Positions 8,059 to 16,051 of a stretch of 64,000 bases of DNA are shown here, in pieces; the stretch's first letter is position 1, and the number at the start of each line of letters is the position of its first letter. Origin of the DNA: Stappia sp. MMSF_3263. GTDB taxonomy: Bacteria > Pseudomonadota > Alphaproteobacteria > Rhizobiales > Stappiaceae. Below the pieces are notes generated by a model, which worked only from the letters and a program-made list of their open reading frames with translations, searched no databases and had not been told where the DNA came from. The DNA is taken from the NCBI RefSeq assembly GCF_030733745.1, contig NZ_JASHIK010000002.1, positions 1-64,000 of the forward strand, read 5' to 3'. Both the position numbers and the translations under genes were made by a program.

Positions 8059-8913
8059 ATGAGGACGCATCGGGGAACTATCCTGGCAGCCTGCGCGGTG
8101 GGACTGCTGGTGACTTCCGGCCCGGCGATGGCCGATCAGGACGAGATGCCGAGCATCGACGGCGTGAAGATCGTGACGCGCGTTGCCCCGCCCGAGGGAC
8201 ATCCGCTGACGGAGATCATTTCCGGCTTCGAGTTCCGCACCAAGGAAACACAGGATCTGGAACTGGACGATTTCACCAATCCCGGCTTCCTGATGGTGGA
8301 GCAGGGCGAGGAGGCGTGGTCGACGGTTGAGGGTTCCGCCGAAAAGTCCTGCGAGAGCTGTCACGGGGATGCGGCCGAGAGCATGAAGGGCGTGCGCGCG
8401 GCCATGCCGAAATGGAGCGAGGCCGCCGGCAAGCCGCAGACGCTCGAGCAGCACATCAACAGCTGTCGTACCGAGCGCATGGGCGCGGATGCGTGGAAGT
8501 GGGAATCCGACCAGATGCTCGGCATGACGGCCTATGTCGGCCTGCAGTCGCGCGGCATGCCGGTCGGTGTCGACCTCAAGCAAGGCGACATGCAGAGCTG
8601 GTGGGAGAAGGGCAAGGAGTTCTACTACACCCGTGTCGGCCAACTCGACATGGCCTGTGCCAACTGTCACGAGAACAACTACGGAAACTACATCCGTGCC
8701 GACAAGCTGAGCCAGGGCAACTCCAACGGCTTCCCGACCTATCGCCTGAAGTGGCAGAAAATGGGCTCTCTGCACCGGCGCTTCAAGGGCTGCATGGACA
8801 ACATCCGTGCCGATGCCTACAAGCGCGGCTCGGACGAGTTCATCGCGCTGGAAACGTATCTCGCCTGGCGCGGGCAGGGGCTCTCGGTGGAAACCCCTTC
8901 GGTTCGCAACTGA
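8059..8913 (+). CDS. soxA: Diheme cytochrome SoxA, catalytic subunit of SoxAX
   Basis: A 284-residue periplasmic protein with a signal peptide (1-25, ending AMAD). Heme motifs CESCH (98-102) and CANCH (200-204) make it the diheme type. Cys136 in INSCRTER matches the cysteine that ligates the first heme in structurally known diheme SoxA, and Cys245 in RRFKGCMDN matches the catalytic cysteine that becomes a persulfide ligand. SoxAX joins thiosulfate to SoxY. The ATG follows GGAGGGGAAAGCCAT. A 172-base region with two hairpins separates it from soxB. Confidence 0.95.
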   Translation: MRTHRGTILAACAVGLLVTSGPAMADQDEMPSIDGVKIVTRVAPPEGHPLTEIISGFEFRTKETQDLELDDFTNPGFLMVEQGEEAWSTVEGSAEKSCESCHGDAAESMKGVRAAMPKWSEAAGKPQTLEQHINSCRTERMGADAWKWESDQMLGMTAYVGLQSRGMPVGVDLKQGDMQSWWEKGKEFYYTRVGQLDMACANCHENNYGNYIRADKLSQGNSNGFPTYRLKWQKMGSLHRRFKGCMDNIRADAYKRGSDEFIALETYLAWRGQGLSVETPSVRN

Positions 8914-8939
8914 CCTTCGGGCCGACCCGATCAGCATGG

Positions 8940-9018
8940 CGGGCGGCCGCGTTGCCGCCCGTGTTCGAAAGACAAGACACTGAAAAACTGTTCATGCGGG
9001 CGGCCCGATGCCGGGCCG
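8940..9018. other. Two stem-loops in the soxA-soxB intergenic region
   Basis: CGGGCGG (8940-8946) pairs with CCGCCCG (8955-8961), and CGGCCCG (9001-9007) pairs with CGGGCCG (9012-9018) around a 4-base loop. Neither has a T tract, so they look like transcript-processing or stability elements or partial attenuators, not full terminators. The surrounding 8914-9085 holds no gene. Confidence 0.45.
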
Positions 9019-9085
9019 CGACGGCGGAGCCATGCCGGTTTCTTGCCGCCACAGCGAAGCGTAGAAGACAGAAGTGGGAACGACA

Positions 9086-10780
9086 ATGATCTCGCGGCGT
9101 GAATTCCTGATGGCGGCGGTTGCCGCGGGCGCCATCACCAGCGGATCCGGTTTCGGGCAATGGGCGCGCCTTGCCGCGCAGCAAGCGCTGCGCGAGGATG
9201 ACATCCTGTCGTTCAAGCCGCTCGGCAATGTCACTCTGGTCCATCTCACCGACATTCACGCGCAGCTGATGCCGGTCTATTTCCGCGAACCGTCGATCAA
9301 TCTGGGGGTTGGCGAGGTGAACGGCCTGCCGCCGCATGTGACCGGCGAGGATTTCCTCAAGCTTTACAACCTGACGCCGGGCTCGCCGGAGGCCTATGCG
9401 CTGACGTCGGTGGATTTCGACGCCCTGTCGCAGGCCTATGGCCGCATGGGCGGCGTCGACCGGATCGCGACCGTGCTCAAGTCGATCCGCGCCGAGCGCG
9501 AGGACAACACGCTGTTCCTCGATGGCGGCGACACCTGGCAGGGCAGCTACACCTCGCTCAAGACCGGTGGCGCCGACATGATCGAGGTGATGAACGCCCT
9601 GCGGCCGGATGCAATGACCGGCCACTGGGAATTCACCTACGGCGCGGACAAGGTCAAGGAGATGGTCGAGGCGCTGCCGTTCCCGTTCCTTGGCGGCAAT
9701 ATTCGCGATACCGAGTGGGACGAGGCGGTTTTCGAGGCATACCGGATCTACGAGCGCGGCGGCGTGCGCGTTGGCGTTATCGGCCAGGCGTTCCCCTATA
9801 CGCCTGTCGCCAACCCGCGCTGGATGATGCCGACATGGTCCTTCGGCATTCGCGAGGAAGAAGTGCAGGCCAATGTCGATGCGGTGCGCGCGGAAGGCGC
9901 CGATGTCGTCGTGCTGCTGTCGCATAACGGCTTCGATGTCGATCGCAAGCTGGCCGGCCGCGTTGCCGGCATCGACGTCATCCTGACCGGTCACACCCAT
10001 GATGCCCTGCCGGAGCCGGTCAAGGTCGGCAAGACACTGATCATCGCTTCGGGTTCGAACGGAAAGTTCCTCTCCCGACTCGATCTCGACGTTCAGGACG
10101 GCGAGGTGAAGGACTTCCGCTATCGCCTGATTCCGATCTTCTCCGACGCGATCACGCCGGATGCCGAAATGTCGGCGCTGGTGGAGAAGGTGAGGGCGCC
10201 CTATGCGGGCGAACTGGCACGCGAGCTGGCCACCACCGAAACGCTTCTCTATCGGCGCGGCAATTTCAACGGCACGTTCGATGACATGATCTGCGAAGCG
10301 CTGATCGAGCAGCGCGATGCGCAGATTTCGCTGTCGCCGGGCTTCCGCTGGGGCACGTCCGTGCCCGCGGGCCGCGCGATCACCGTCGAGGATCTGCACA
10401 ACGCAACGTCGATGACCTATCCGGCCGCCTACCGTTCGGAAATGAGCGGAGCCCTGATCAAGGAGATCCTGGAGGATGTCGGCGACAACCTCTTCAATGC
10501 GGACCCCTATTACCAGCAGGGCGGCGACATGGTCCGCATCGGCGGCATGGCCTATGCGATCGACCCGAACGCGACGATCGGCAATCGCATCTCGGACATG
10601 ACACTGCTTGCCGATGGCAGCCCGATCGAGGCCGACAAGAGCTATGTGGTCGCCGGTTGGGCAAGCGTCAACGAGGGCACCGAGGGTCCGGCCATCTGGG
10701 ACGTGGTCGAAGATTACCTGAAGGAGCGCAAGACGGTCAGCCTCGAGCCGAACCGCGCGGTGCGCGTGAACGGGCTCTAA
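9086..10780 (+). CDS. soxB: Thiosulfohydrolase SoxB (dimanganese)
   Basis: A 564-residue periplasmic enzyme that hydrolyses sulfate from SoxY-bound S-sulfonate. The N-terminus ISRREFLMA is a Tat signal, as expected for a metalloenzyme folded in the cytoplasm. Metal motifs of the metallophosphatase/5'-nucleotidase fold are present: DIH (about 56-58), GGDTW (147-151), GHWE (179-182, the SoxB-specific form of GNHE), SHNG (279-282) and GHTHD (302-306). The open frame also offers a GTG at 9074, but the ATG at 9086 puts the twin arginines at the usual place. Length is typical of SoxB. Confidence 0.95.
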   Translation: MISRREFLMAAVAAGAITSGSGFGQWARLAAQQALREDDILSFKPLGNVTLVHLTDIHAQLMPVYFREPSINLGVGEVNGLPPHVTGEDFLKLYNLTPGSPEAYALTSVDFDALSQAYGRMGGVDRIATVLKSIRAEREDNTLFLDGGDTWQGSYTSLKTGGADMIEVMNALRPDAMTGHWEFTYGADKVKEMVEALPFPFLGGNIRDTEWDEAVFEAYRIYERGGVRVGVIGQAFPYTPVANPRWMMPTWSFGIREEEVQANVDAVRAEGADVVVLLSHNGFDVDRKLAGRVAGIDVILTGHTHDALPEPVKVGKTLIIASGSNGKFLSRLDLDVQDGEVKDFRYRLIPIFSDAITPDAEMSALVEKVRAPYAGELARELATTETLLYRRGNFNGTFDDMICEALIEQRDAQISLSPGFRWGTSVPAGRAITVEDLHNATSMTYPAAYRSEMSGALIKEILEDVGDNLFNADPYYQQGGDMVRIGGMAYAIDPNATIGNRISDMTLLADGSPIEADKSYVVAGWASVNEGTEGPAIWDVVEDYLKERKTVSLEPNRAVRVNGL

Positions 10781-10820
10781 GCCGGCCTCGCCAGGAGGCA
10801 AGGCGCGCCTCTTTACTTGC

Positions 10821-10836
10821 GTTTATATGAATAAAC
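10821..10836. promoter_or_regulatory. Perfect inverted repeat upstream of soxC
   Basis: GTTTAT (10821-10826) and ATAAAC (10831-10836) flank ATGA, 31 bases before the soxC ATG. The region is AT-rich against a GC-rich background. It shares a GAAT core with the SoxR-type sites, but the other half-site matches poorly. It may be an operator or part of an internal promoter for soxCDEF. Confidence 0.35.
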
Positions 10837-10867
10837 GGATTTGATCCGAGGAAAACGGAGACGAAGG

Positions 10868-12157
10868 ATGACGAGATCGTCGAAGCCCGAAGAGGGCCTT
10901 GCCAGTCCGGGACGGCGCTCGCTGCTGAAGGCCGGCCTGGCGGCGGGAAGCCTTGCGGCGACGGCCGGCCTGGTGCGTGCCGGCGAGGCCAACCCGGAAA
11001 ACCTGCCGCCCAATGTCGCCGACTGGAGCCGGTATCTAGGCGCCGGCGTCGATGCGGCGCCCTATGGGGTGCCGTCCGAGCACGAGGCGCATGTGGTGCG
11101 CCGCAGCGTCGAATGGCTGACCGCCTCGCGCGAGAGTTCGGTCAACTTCACCCCGCTGCACGAACTCGATGGCATCATCACGCCGAACGGATTGTGTTTC
11201 GAGCGCCATCACGGCGGCGTGGCCGAGATGACGCCGACGGACTACCGGTTGATGATCAACGGGTTGGTCGAGACACCGCTGATCTTCACGCTGGACGACC
11301 TGAAGCGCTTCCCGCGGGAAAACCGGCTCTACTTCCTTGAATGTGCGGCAAACTCCGGCATGGAGTGGCGCGGCGCGCAGCTGAACGGCTGCCAGTTCAC
11401 CCACGGCATGGTCCATTGCGTGATGTATACGGGCGTGCCGCTCAAATACATCCTCGAGGAAGCCGGCCTCAAGACCAATGCGAAATGGATCATGCCGGAA
11501 GGCGGCGACGCCTCGGGCATGAACCGCTCGATCCCGCTGGAAAAGGCGCTCGACGACTGCATGGTCGCCTTCAAGATGAACGGCGAGGCGCTGCGCCCCG
11601 AGCAGGGCTATCCGGCACGGCTCGTGGTGCCGGGCTGGGAAGGCAACATGTGGGTCAAGTGGCTGCGGCGCATCGAGGTGGGCGACGAGCCGTGGCACGC
11701 CCGCGAGGAGACGTCGAAATACACGGACCTGATGGAGAACGGCAAGGCGCGGCGCTTCACCTGGGTGATGGACACCAAGTCCGTGATCACCAATCCGAGC
11801 CCGCAGGCGCCCGTCACCCACGGCAAGGGGCCGATGGTGCTGAGCGGTCTGGCCTGGTCGGGCAACGGCCGGATCACGCGGGTCGACGTCACTGTCGATG
11901 GCGGCAAGAACTGGCACGAGGCACGCCTCGACGGACCGAGCCTGCCCAAGGCGCTGCACCGCTTCTACTACGAGTTCGACTGGGACGGATCGGAGCTTCT
12001 GCTGCAATCGCGCGCCTATGACGAAACCGGCTATGTGCAACCCACCAAGGATGCCTTGCGCGCGGTGCGCGGCACCAATTCCATCTATCACAACAACGGC
12101 ATCCAGACCTGGTACGTGAAGGCTGACGGGAGCGTTGAAAATGTCGAGATTTCCTAA
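10868..12157 (+). CDS. soxC: Sulfane dehydrogenase molybdenum subunit SoxC
   Basis: A 429-residue sulfite-oxidase-family molybdoenzyme. With SoxD it oxidises the sulfane sulfur left on SoxY, giving complete oxidation of thiosulfate to sulfate without sulfur globules. GRRSLLKAGLAAG (15-27) is the Tat signal. ECAANS carries the molybdenum-ligating Cys159. The VVPGWEGNMWVKWL segment and the C-terminal dimerisation domain are intact. The TTG at 10841 is in frame but the ATG at 10868 has AAGGA ahead. The 3' end overlaps soxD by 17 bases, so the subunits are co-translated. Confidence 0.94.
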   Translation: MTRSSKPEEGLASPGRRSLLKAGLAAGSLAATAGLVRAGEANPENLPPNVADWSRYLGAGVDAAPYGVPSEHEAHVVRRSVEWLTASRESSVNFTPLHELDGIITPNGLCFERHHGGVAEMTPTDYRLMINGLVETPLIFTLDDLKRFPRENRLYFLECAANSGMEWRGAQLNGCQFTHGMVHCVMYTGVPLKYILEEAGLKTNAKWIMPEGGDASGMNRSIPLEKALDDCMVAFKMNGEALRPEQGYPARLVVPGWEGNMWVKWLRRIEVGDEPWHAREETSKYTDLMENGKARRFTWVMDTKSVITNPSPQAPVTHGKGPMVLSGLAWSGNGRITRVDVTVDGGKNWHEARLDGPSLPKALHRFYYEFDWDGSELLLQSRAYDETGYVQPTKDALRAVRGTNSIYHNNGIQTWYVKADGSVENVEIS

Positions 12158-12806
12158 GCTCCTTGCGTCGACCCTGGCCCTGGTCCTGACCGTCTCCGCC
12201 CCGGTTGCCGCCGGCAAGCTGGGCCTTGGAACACCGGCAACGCCCGAAGAGGTGACCGGATGGGACATCGACATCCGCCCGGACGGCGAAGGGCTTCCCG
12301 TCGGCAAAGGCACCGTCGCCGAGGGCGAGGTAATCTTCACCGAACAATGCGCGGTTTGCCACGGCGATTTCGGCGAGGGCGCGGGTCGCTGGCCGGTTCT
12401 GGCCGGCGGCGGCGAAACGCTCGCCTCGCACAATCCCGTGAAGACAATCGGTTCGTACTGGCCGTATTTGTCAACAGTCTACGACTATATTTACCGGGCC
12501 ATGCCCTATGGCAACGCGCAAAGTCTTTCCCCGGATGAAACCTATGCTATCGTTGCGTATCTGCTCTATCTCAACGATGTTGTGACCGATGAGGAGTTCG
12601 AGCTTTCCAACGAGAACTTCACAACGGTCCGCCTGCCGAACGAGGACGGCTTCATCGACGATGAGCGCCCGGACACCAAGGTCGCCGAAGGCGGGGCGCC
12701 TTGCATGAGCGATTGCAAGGCCGAGGTGAAGATCACCAAGCGAGCCCGGATCATTGATGTGACGCCCGAGGATGACGGCGACACCGCGGGAGTGAATGTG
12801 GATTGA
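12141..12806 (+). CDS. soxD: Sulfane dehydrogenase cytochrome subunit SoxD (short, monoheme)
   Basis: A 221-residue periplasmic cytochrome with a signal peptide (1-24) and the heme motif CAVCH (70-74). The likely axial methionine is Met121 in RAMPYGNAQSL, a strongly conserved SoxD motif. The protein ends soon after RIIDVTPEDDG, exactly where the diheme SoxD of Paracoccus continues into a second cytochrome domain. The equivalent domain appears at the start of the next gene instead. It accepts electrons from SoxC. Confidence 0.9.
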   Translation: MSRFPKLLASTLALVLTVSAPVAAGKLGLGTPATPEEVTGWDIDIRPDGEGLPVGKGTVAEGEVIFTEQCAVCHGDFGEGAGRWPVLAGGGETLASHNPVKTIGSYWPYLSTVYDYIYRAMPYGNAQSLSPDETYAIVAYLLYLNDVVTDEEFELSNENFTTVRLPNEDGFIDDERPDTKVAEGGAPCMSDCKAEVKITKRARIIDVTPEDDGDTAGVNVD

Positions 12807-12863
12807 GATATCCGGCAGGGTCCACCGACCCTGCCGCCCTGCGCCTTGGGAGGGGCGGTCTGA

Positions 12864-13601
12864 ATGGCGCTTCGTGCTGCCAGCCTTGCGGTAGCGGTTC
12901 TGGCCGTTGCCATGTTCATGCCGGTGTCTCCGACGCTTGCGGCAAGCGATCCGGAGATCGAGCGCGGGCGGAAGGCTTTCCTCAAATGCCAGGCCTGCCA
13001 TCAGGTCGGACCGAAGGCCCGCCACCGTGTCGGTCCCTATCTCAACAACATCTTAGGCCGCCGGGCGGGTACGCTCGACGGCTTCACCTATTCCAAGGGC
13101 ATGAGCGATGCCGGCCAGAACGGTCTTGTCTGGAACGAGGCCGAACTGTCGAGCTTCATTGAGGCGCCGCGCCAGCGTGTTCCCGGCACCAAGATGATGT
13201 ACCGGGGCCTGCCGGATGAGCGCGACAGACGGGCGCTGGTTGCGTTCATACGCCAGTATTCGCCAGGTTCGGCAAACATGCCCGAGACACCGCCGACAGA
13301 ACCCGTGCGCACCTCGGCAGGCGATCCGGACGTGCCCGAGCATATCCTGTCCATCGCCGGCGATCCCGCCTATGGCGAGTATCTCTCCAGCGAATGCGTG
13401 ACCTGTCACCAGGCCAGCGGCGAGGACAAGGGCATTCCCTCGATCACCGGCTGGCCTGTTTGGCAGTTCGCGACGGTGATGCATGCCTACAAGTCGAAGC
13501 ACCGGGAGAACCCGGTGATGCGTTCGATTGCGGCGAGCCTGGCCGACGAGGAGATTGCCGCGCTTGCGGCCTATTTCACAAATCTCGAACAGCAGCCATA
13601 A
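12864..13601 (+). CDS. soxE: Diheme c-type cytochrome SoxE (SoxD-like domain plus FccA-like domain)
   Basis: A 245-residue periplasmic cytochrome with a signal peptide (1-27) and two heme domains. The first, with CQACH (42-46) and GTKMMYRG as the methionine loop, resembles class I cytochromes c550/c2 and the C-terminal half of long SoxD. The second, with CVTCH (178-182), resembles the cytochrome subunit of flavocytochrome c sulfide dehydrogenase. It lies between soxD and soxF, where Paracoccus has soxE, and probably carries electrons from SoxF and perhaps SoxCD to the respiratory chain. The SoxE name rests on position and heme count; the domain make-up is noteworthy. Confidence 0.78.
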   Translation: MALRAASLAVAVLAVAMFMPVSPTLAASDPEIERGRKAFLKCQACHQVGPKARHRVGPYLNNILGRRAGTLDGFTYSKGMSDAGQNGLVWNEAELSSFIEAPRQRVPGTKMMYRGLPDERDRRALVAFIRQYSPGSANMPETPPTEPVRTSAGDPDVPEHILSIAGDPAYGEYLSSECVTCHQASGEDKGIPSITGWPVWQFATVMHAYKSKHRENPVMRSIAASLADEEIAALAAYFTNLEQQP

Positions 13602-13655
13602 TCTGGAGTAGAAATCTGAAAAATACCCGTTTAACGGGAAGTGGAGGAGACCGGC

Positions 13656-14939
13656 ATGAACAGCATGACACGACGCCGTTTTACCCAGACAGTCGCGGGG
13701 GTCGCGGGAGCCGGCCTCCTGGCCGGTCTTGGCCGCGCCGCCTACGGGCAGCAGGCACGCCCCAGGGTCGTTGTGATCGGCGGCGGTGCCGGCGGCGCGA
13801 CGGCGGCGCGCTATCTTGCCAAGGACAGCCAGGGCGCCATCGACGTAACCCTGATCGAACCGACCAAGACCTATTACACCTGCTTTTTCTCCAACCTTTA
13901 TCTGGGTGGTTTCCGGACACTGGAATCGACCGGGCATACTTATGGCAAGCTCGCCTCCGACTACGGCATCAACGTCTTGCACGACTGGGCGGTGGCGATC
14001 GACCGGGATGCGAAGACGGTGGCGCTCGCCGGCGGTGGCAGCGTTCCCTACGACAAGCTGGTGATCGCGCCCGGTATCGACCTGATATACGACAGCGTTC
14101 CCGGCTATTCGCTGGAGGCGTCCGGTGTCATGCCTCATGCGTGGAAGGCGGGAACCCAAACCACGCTCCTGAAGAACAAGATCGCCGCAATGCGCGAGGG
14201 CGGTACCTTCGTCATGGTGCCGCCGCCCAATCCCTACCGGTGCCCGCCTGGCCCCTACGAGCGGGTGTCGATGGTGGCGCACATGCTCAAGCAATCGAAT
14301 CCCACCGCGAAGATCATCGTGCTCGATCCCAAGGAAGCCTTCTCCAAGCAGGCCCTGTTCATGGAAGGCTGGGAAAAGCACTATCCGGGCATGGTCGAGT
14401 GGCTGCCGGCCTCCATCCATGGCGGCATCGAGGCGGTCGATGTCGCAAGCGGGGAGATTGTCACGGGTCTAGACACGTTCAAGGCGGATGTCGGGAACAT
14501 CATTCCGGCACAGAAGGCGGGGCTGATCGCGGAAAATGCGGGACTTGCCAATGACAGCGGGTTCTGCCCGATCGAACCGGCAACGCTGCAAAGCAAGGCC
14601 GATGGCAACATTCATGTCATCGGAGATGCCTGCATTGCCGGCGATATGCCGAAGTCGGGCTTTTCCGCAAACAGCCAGGCGAAGGCCGCCGCCATGGCGA
14701 TCCGCGCCGACCTTACGGGCTCCAGCAAGTTTCCGCCGCGCTTCTCCAATACGTGCTGGAGCCTGATCGCCACGGATGACGGCGTGAAGGTCGGCGCAAG
14801 ATATGAAGCCGGCGAAGAAAAGATCGCCTCTGTCGACAGCTTCATCAGCAAGACTGGCGAGGACGCAGTGTTGCGCAAGGCAACCTACGAGGAGTCCGTT
14901 GGTTGGTATGAAGGCATCACGGCCGATATTTTCGGCTAG
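13656..14939 (+). CDS. soxF: Flavocytochrome c sulfide dehydrogenase flavoprotein SoxF/FccB
   Basis: A 427-residue periplasmic FAD protein. TRRRFTQTVAG (5-15) is a Tat signal. The dinucleotide fold VVVIGGGAGGATAARYL begins at residue 38, and YYTCFFSN carries Cys76, corresponding to the cysteine that binds FAD covalently in FccB. Two further cysteines (in PYRCPPG and SGFCPIE) match the redox disulfide region. The enzyme oxidises sulfide to polysulfide or sulfur and passes electrons to its cytochrome partner, here SoxE. The ATG at 13656 follows GGAGGAGACC. A hairpin terminator closes the operon 31 bases downstream. Confidence 0.9.
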   Translation: MNSMTRRRFTQTVAGVAGAGLLAGLGRAAYGQQARPRVVVIGGGAGGATAARYLAKDSQGAIDVTLIEPTKTYYTCFFSNLYLGGFRTLESTGHTYGKLASDYGINVLHDWAVAIDRDAKTVALAGGGSVPYDKLVIAPGIDLIYDSVPGYSLEASGVMPHAWKAGTQTTLLKNKIAAMREGGTFVMVPPPNPYRCPPGPYERVSMVAHMLKQSNPTAKIIVLDPKEAFSKQALFMEGWEKHYPGMVEWLPASIHGGIEAVDVASGEIVTGLDTFKADVGNIIPAQKAGLIAENAGLANDSGFCPIEPATLQSKADGNIHVIGDACIAGDMPKSGFSANSQAKAAAMAIRADLTGSSKFPPRFSNTCWSLIATDDGVKVGARYEAGEEKIASVDSFISKTGEDAVLRKATYEESVGWYEGITADIFG

Positions 14940-14969
14940 GCGCCGCCGCTTCCGCAGTCCCTACACAAG

Positions 14970-14998
14970 CCGCCGGGCAGGTGAGTGCCCGGCGGTTT
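14970..14998. terminator. Hairpin terminator at the end of the sox operon
   Basis: CCGCCGGGCA (14970-14979) pairs perfectly with TGCCCGGCGG (14986-14995) around a 6-base loop, then TTT. It sits between the convergent soxF and EamA genes. The T tract is short, so termination may be partial. Confidence 0.65.
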
Positions 14999-15016
14999 CC
15001 ATTTCACCATGCCTGC

Positions 15017-15988
15017 CTATTCAGCGGCGGCGGGTGCGGCTTGAGGTCGCTTGAACCTCGCCGTCAGGCCGGTTGCCTGTTGCACAAGCCAGCGTGGAGC
15101 GGTTGCCAGGACAAGACCGCCCATGATCAAAAGAAAGCCGGCAAAGTGATAGCCGTGCAACTCCTCTCCAAGAAACACCACGGCCATGACAACGCCGTAG
15201 GGCGGCAGCAGGTACATGAAGAGACCTGCTGTTGAGGGGCCGACGACCTTGACGCCGTACTGGAAGCAGGAAAAGGCCAGAACCGACGCCACCAGCGCCA
15301 CGCCGAAGATGGACAACCAGGCGTCCGCCGACACCGGGAACCTGCCGGTCTCCGCAATCTCGGCGATGGTGAAGGGCAGCAGTGTGATCGCCCCGCCGAG
15401 CGCCAGGGCAGCGAAGAGGGTGAGCGTCGGCACTTCGTTCAGCGAGGAGCGTTTCAGCAGGACCGAATAGATCGCCCAACTGAGGGCTGCGATGGCGAAG
15501 AGCACGTCTCCGGCATTGAACTGCAGTGACAGCAGCAGCGTCAGCGATCCCTTGACGACGATGGCCAGGACGCCGAGCACGGCAAGGACGATGCCTATCC
15601 CTTCGCGCAAGCCGACCGCACGGCCGCGAAACAGCCACTCCAGCAGGATGATGAGGATCGGCGAGGACGTGTAGATCAGGGTGCCGTTGGTCGCGGTGGT
15701 GTAATTCAGCGCGAAATAGACACCGGCGCCGCAGAACCACATGCCGAGCAGGCCCATCAAGCCGATCAGGTCCCAGTGGCGCCGGAGGTCGCGGGCATGC
15801 CGGCGCAGGCCCGGCAGGGCGAAGGGCAACAGGATCAGGAAAGCAAGAACCCAGCGCAGGAAAGCAAGCGTCCAGGGCTCAACCGTGGCAGCGGCAGCCC
15901 GCCCGATGACCATGTTGGAGGAGAAAAAAAGCGGGGTCACGAGCAGCAGGACATAGGCCCTGTGCTGAGCATTGGCGGGATCGAACAT
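15017..15988 (-). CDS. EamA-family (DMT superfamily) transporter
   Basis: A 323-residue inner-membrane protein with about ten spans formed by two EamA repeats (roughly 10-140 and 155-290), the classic RhaT/YdcZ-like exporter layout. The loop LNYTTATNGTLIYTSSPI is a typical end of the first repeat. Substrate cannot be predicted; members export amino acids or metabolites. It is a single gene, convergent with soxF and separated from it by the terminator. No sign that it belongs to the sulfur genes. Confidence 0.8.
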   Translation of the reverse strand: MFDPANAQHRAYVLLLVTPLFFSSNMVIGRAAAATVEPWTLAFLRWVLAFLILLPFALPGLRRHARDLRRHWDLIGLMGLLGMWFCGAGVYFALNYTTATNGTLIYTSSPILIILLEWLFRGRAVGLREGIGIVLAVLGVLAIVVKGSLTLLLSLQFNAGDVLFAIAALSWAIYSVLLKRSSLNEVPTLTLFAALALGGAITLLPFTIAEIAETGRFPVSADAWLSIFGVALVASVLAFSCFQYGVKVVGPSTAGLFMYLLPPYGVVMAVVFLGEELHGYHFAGFLLIMGGLVLATAPRWLVQQATGLTARFKRPQAAPAAAE

Positions 15989-16051
15989 GGACAGCCTTGG
16001 GTCGCGGTCAAGCAGGTCGGTGAGGGCCGCTCCCCGATCCGGGCGCAGGCG

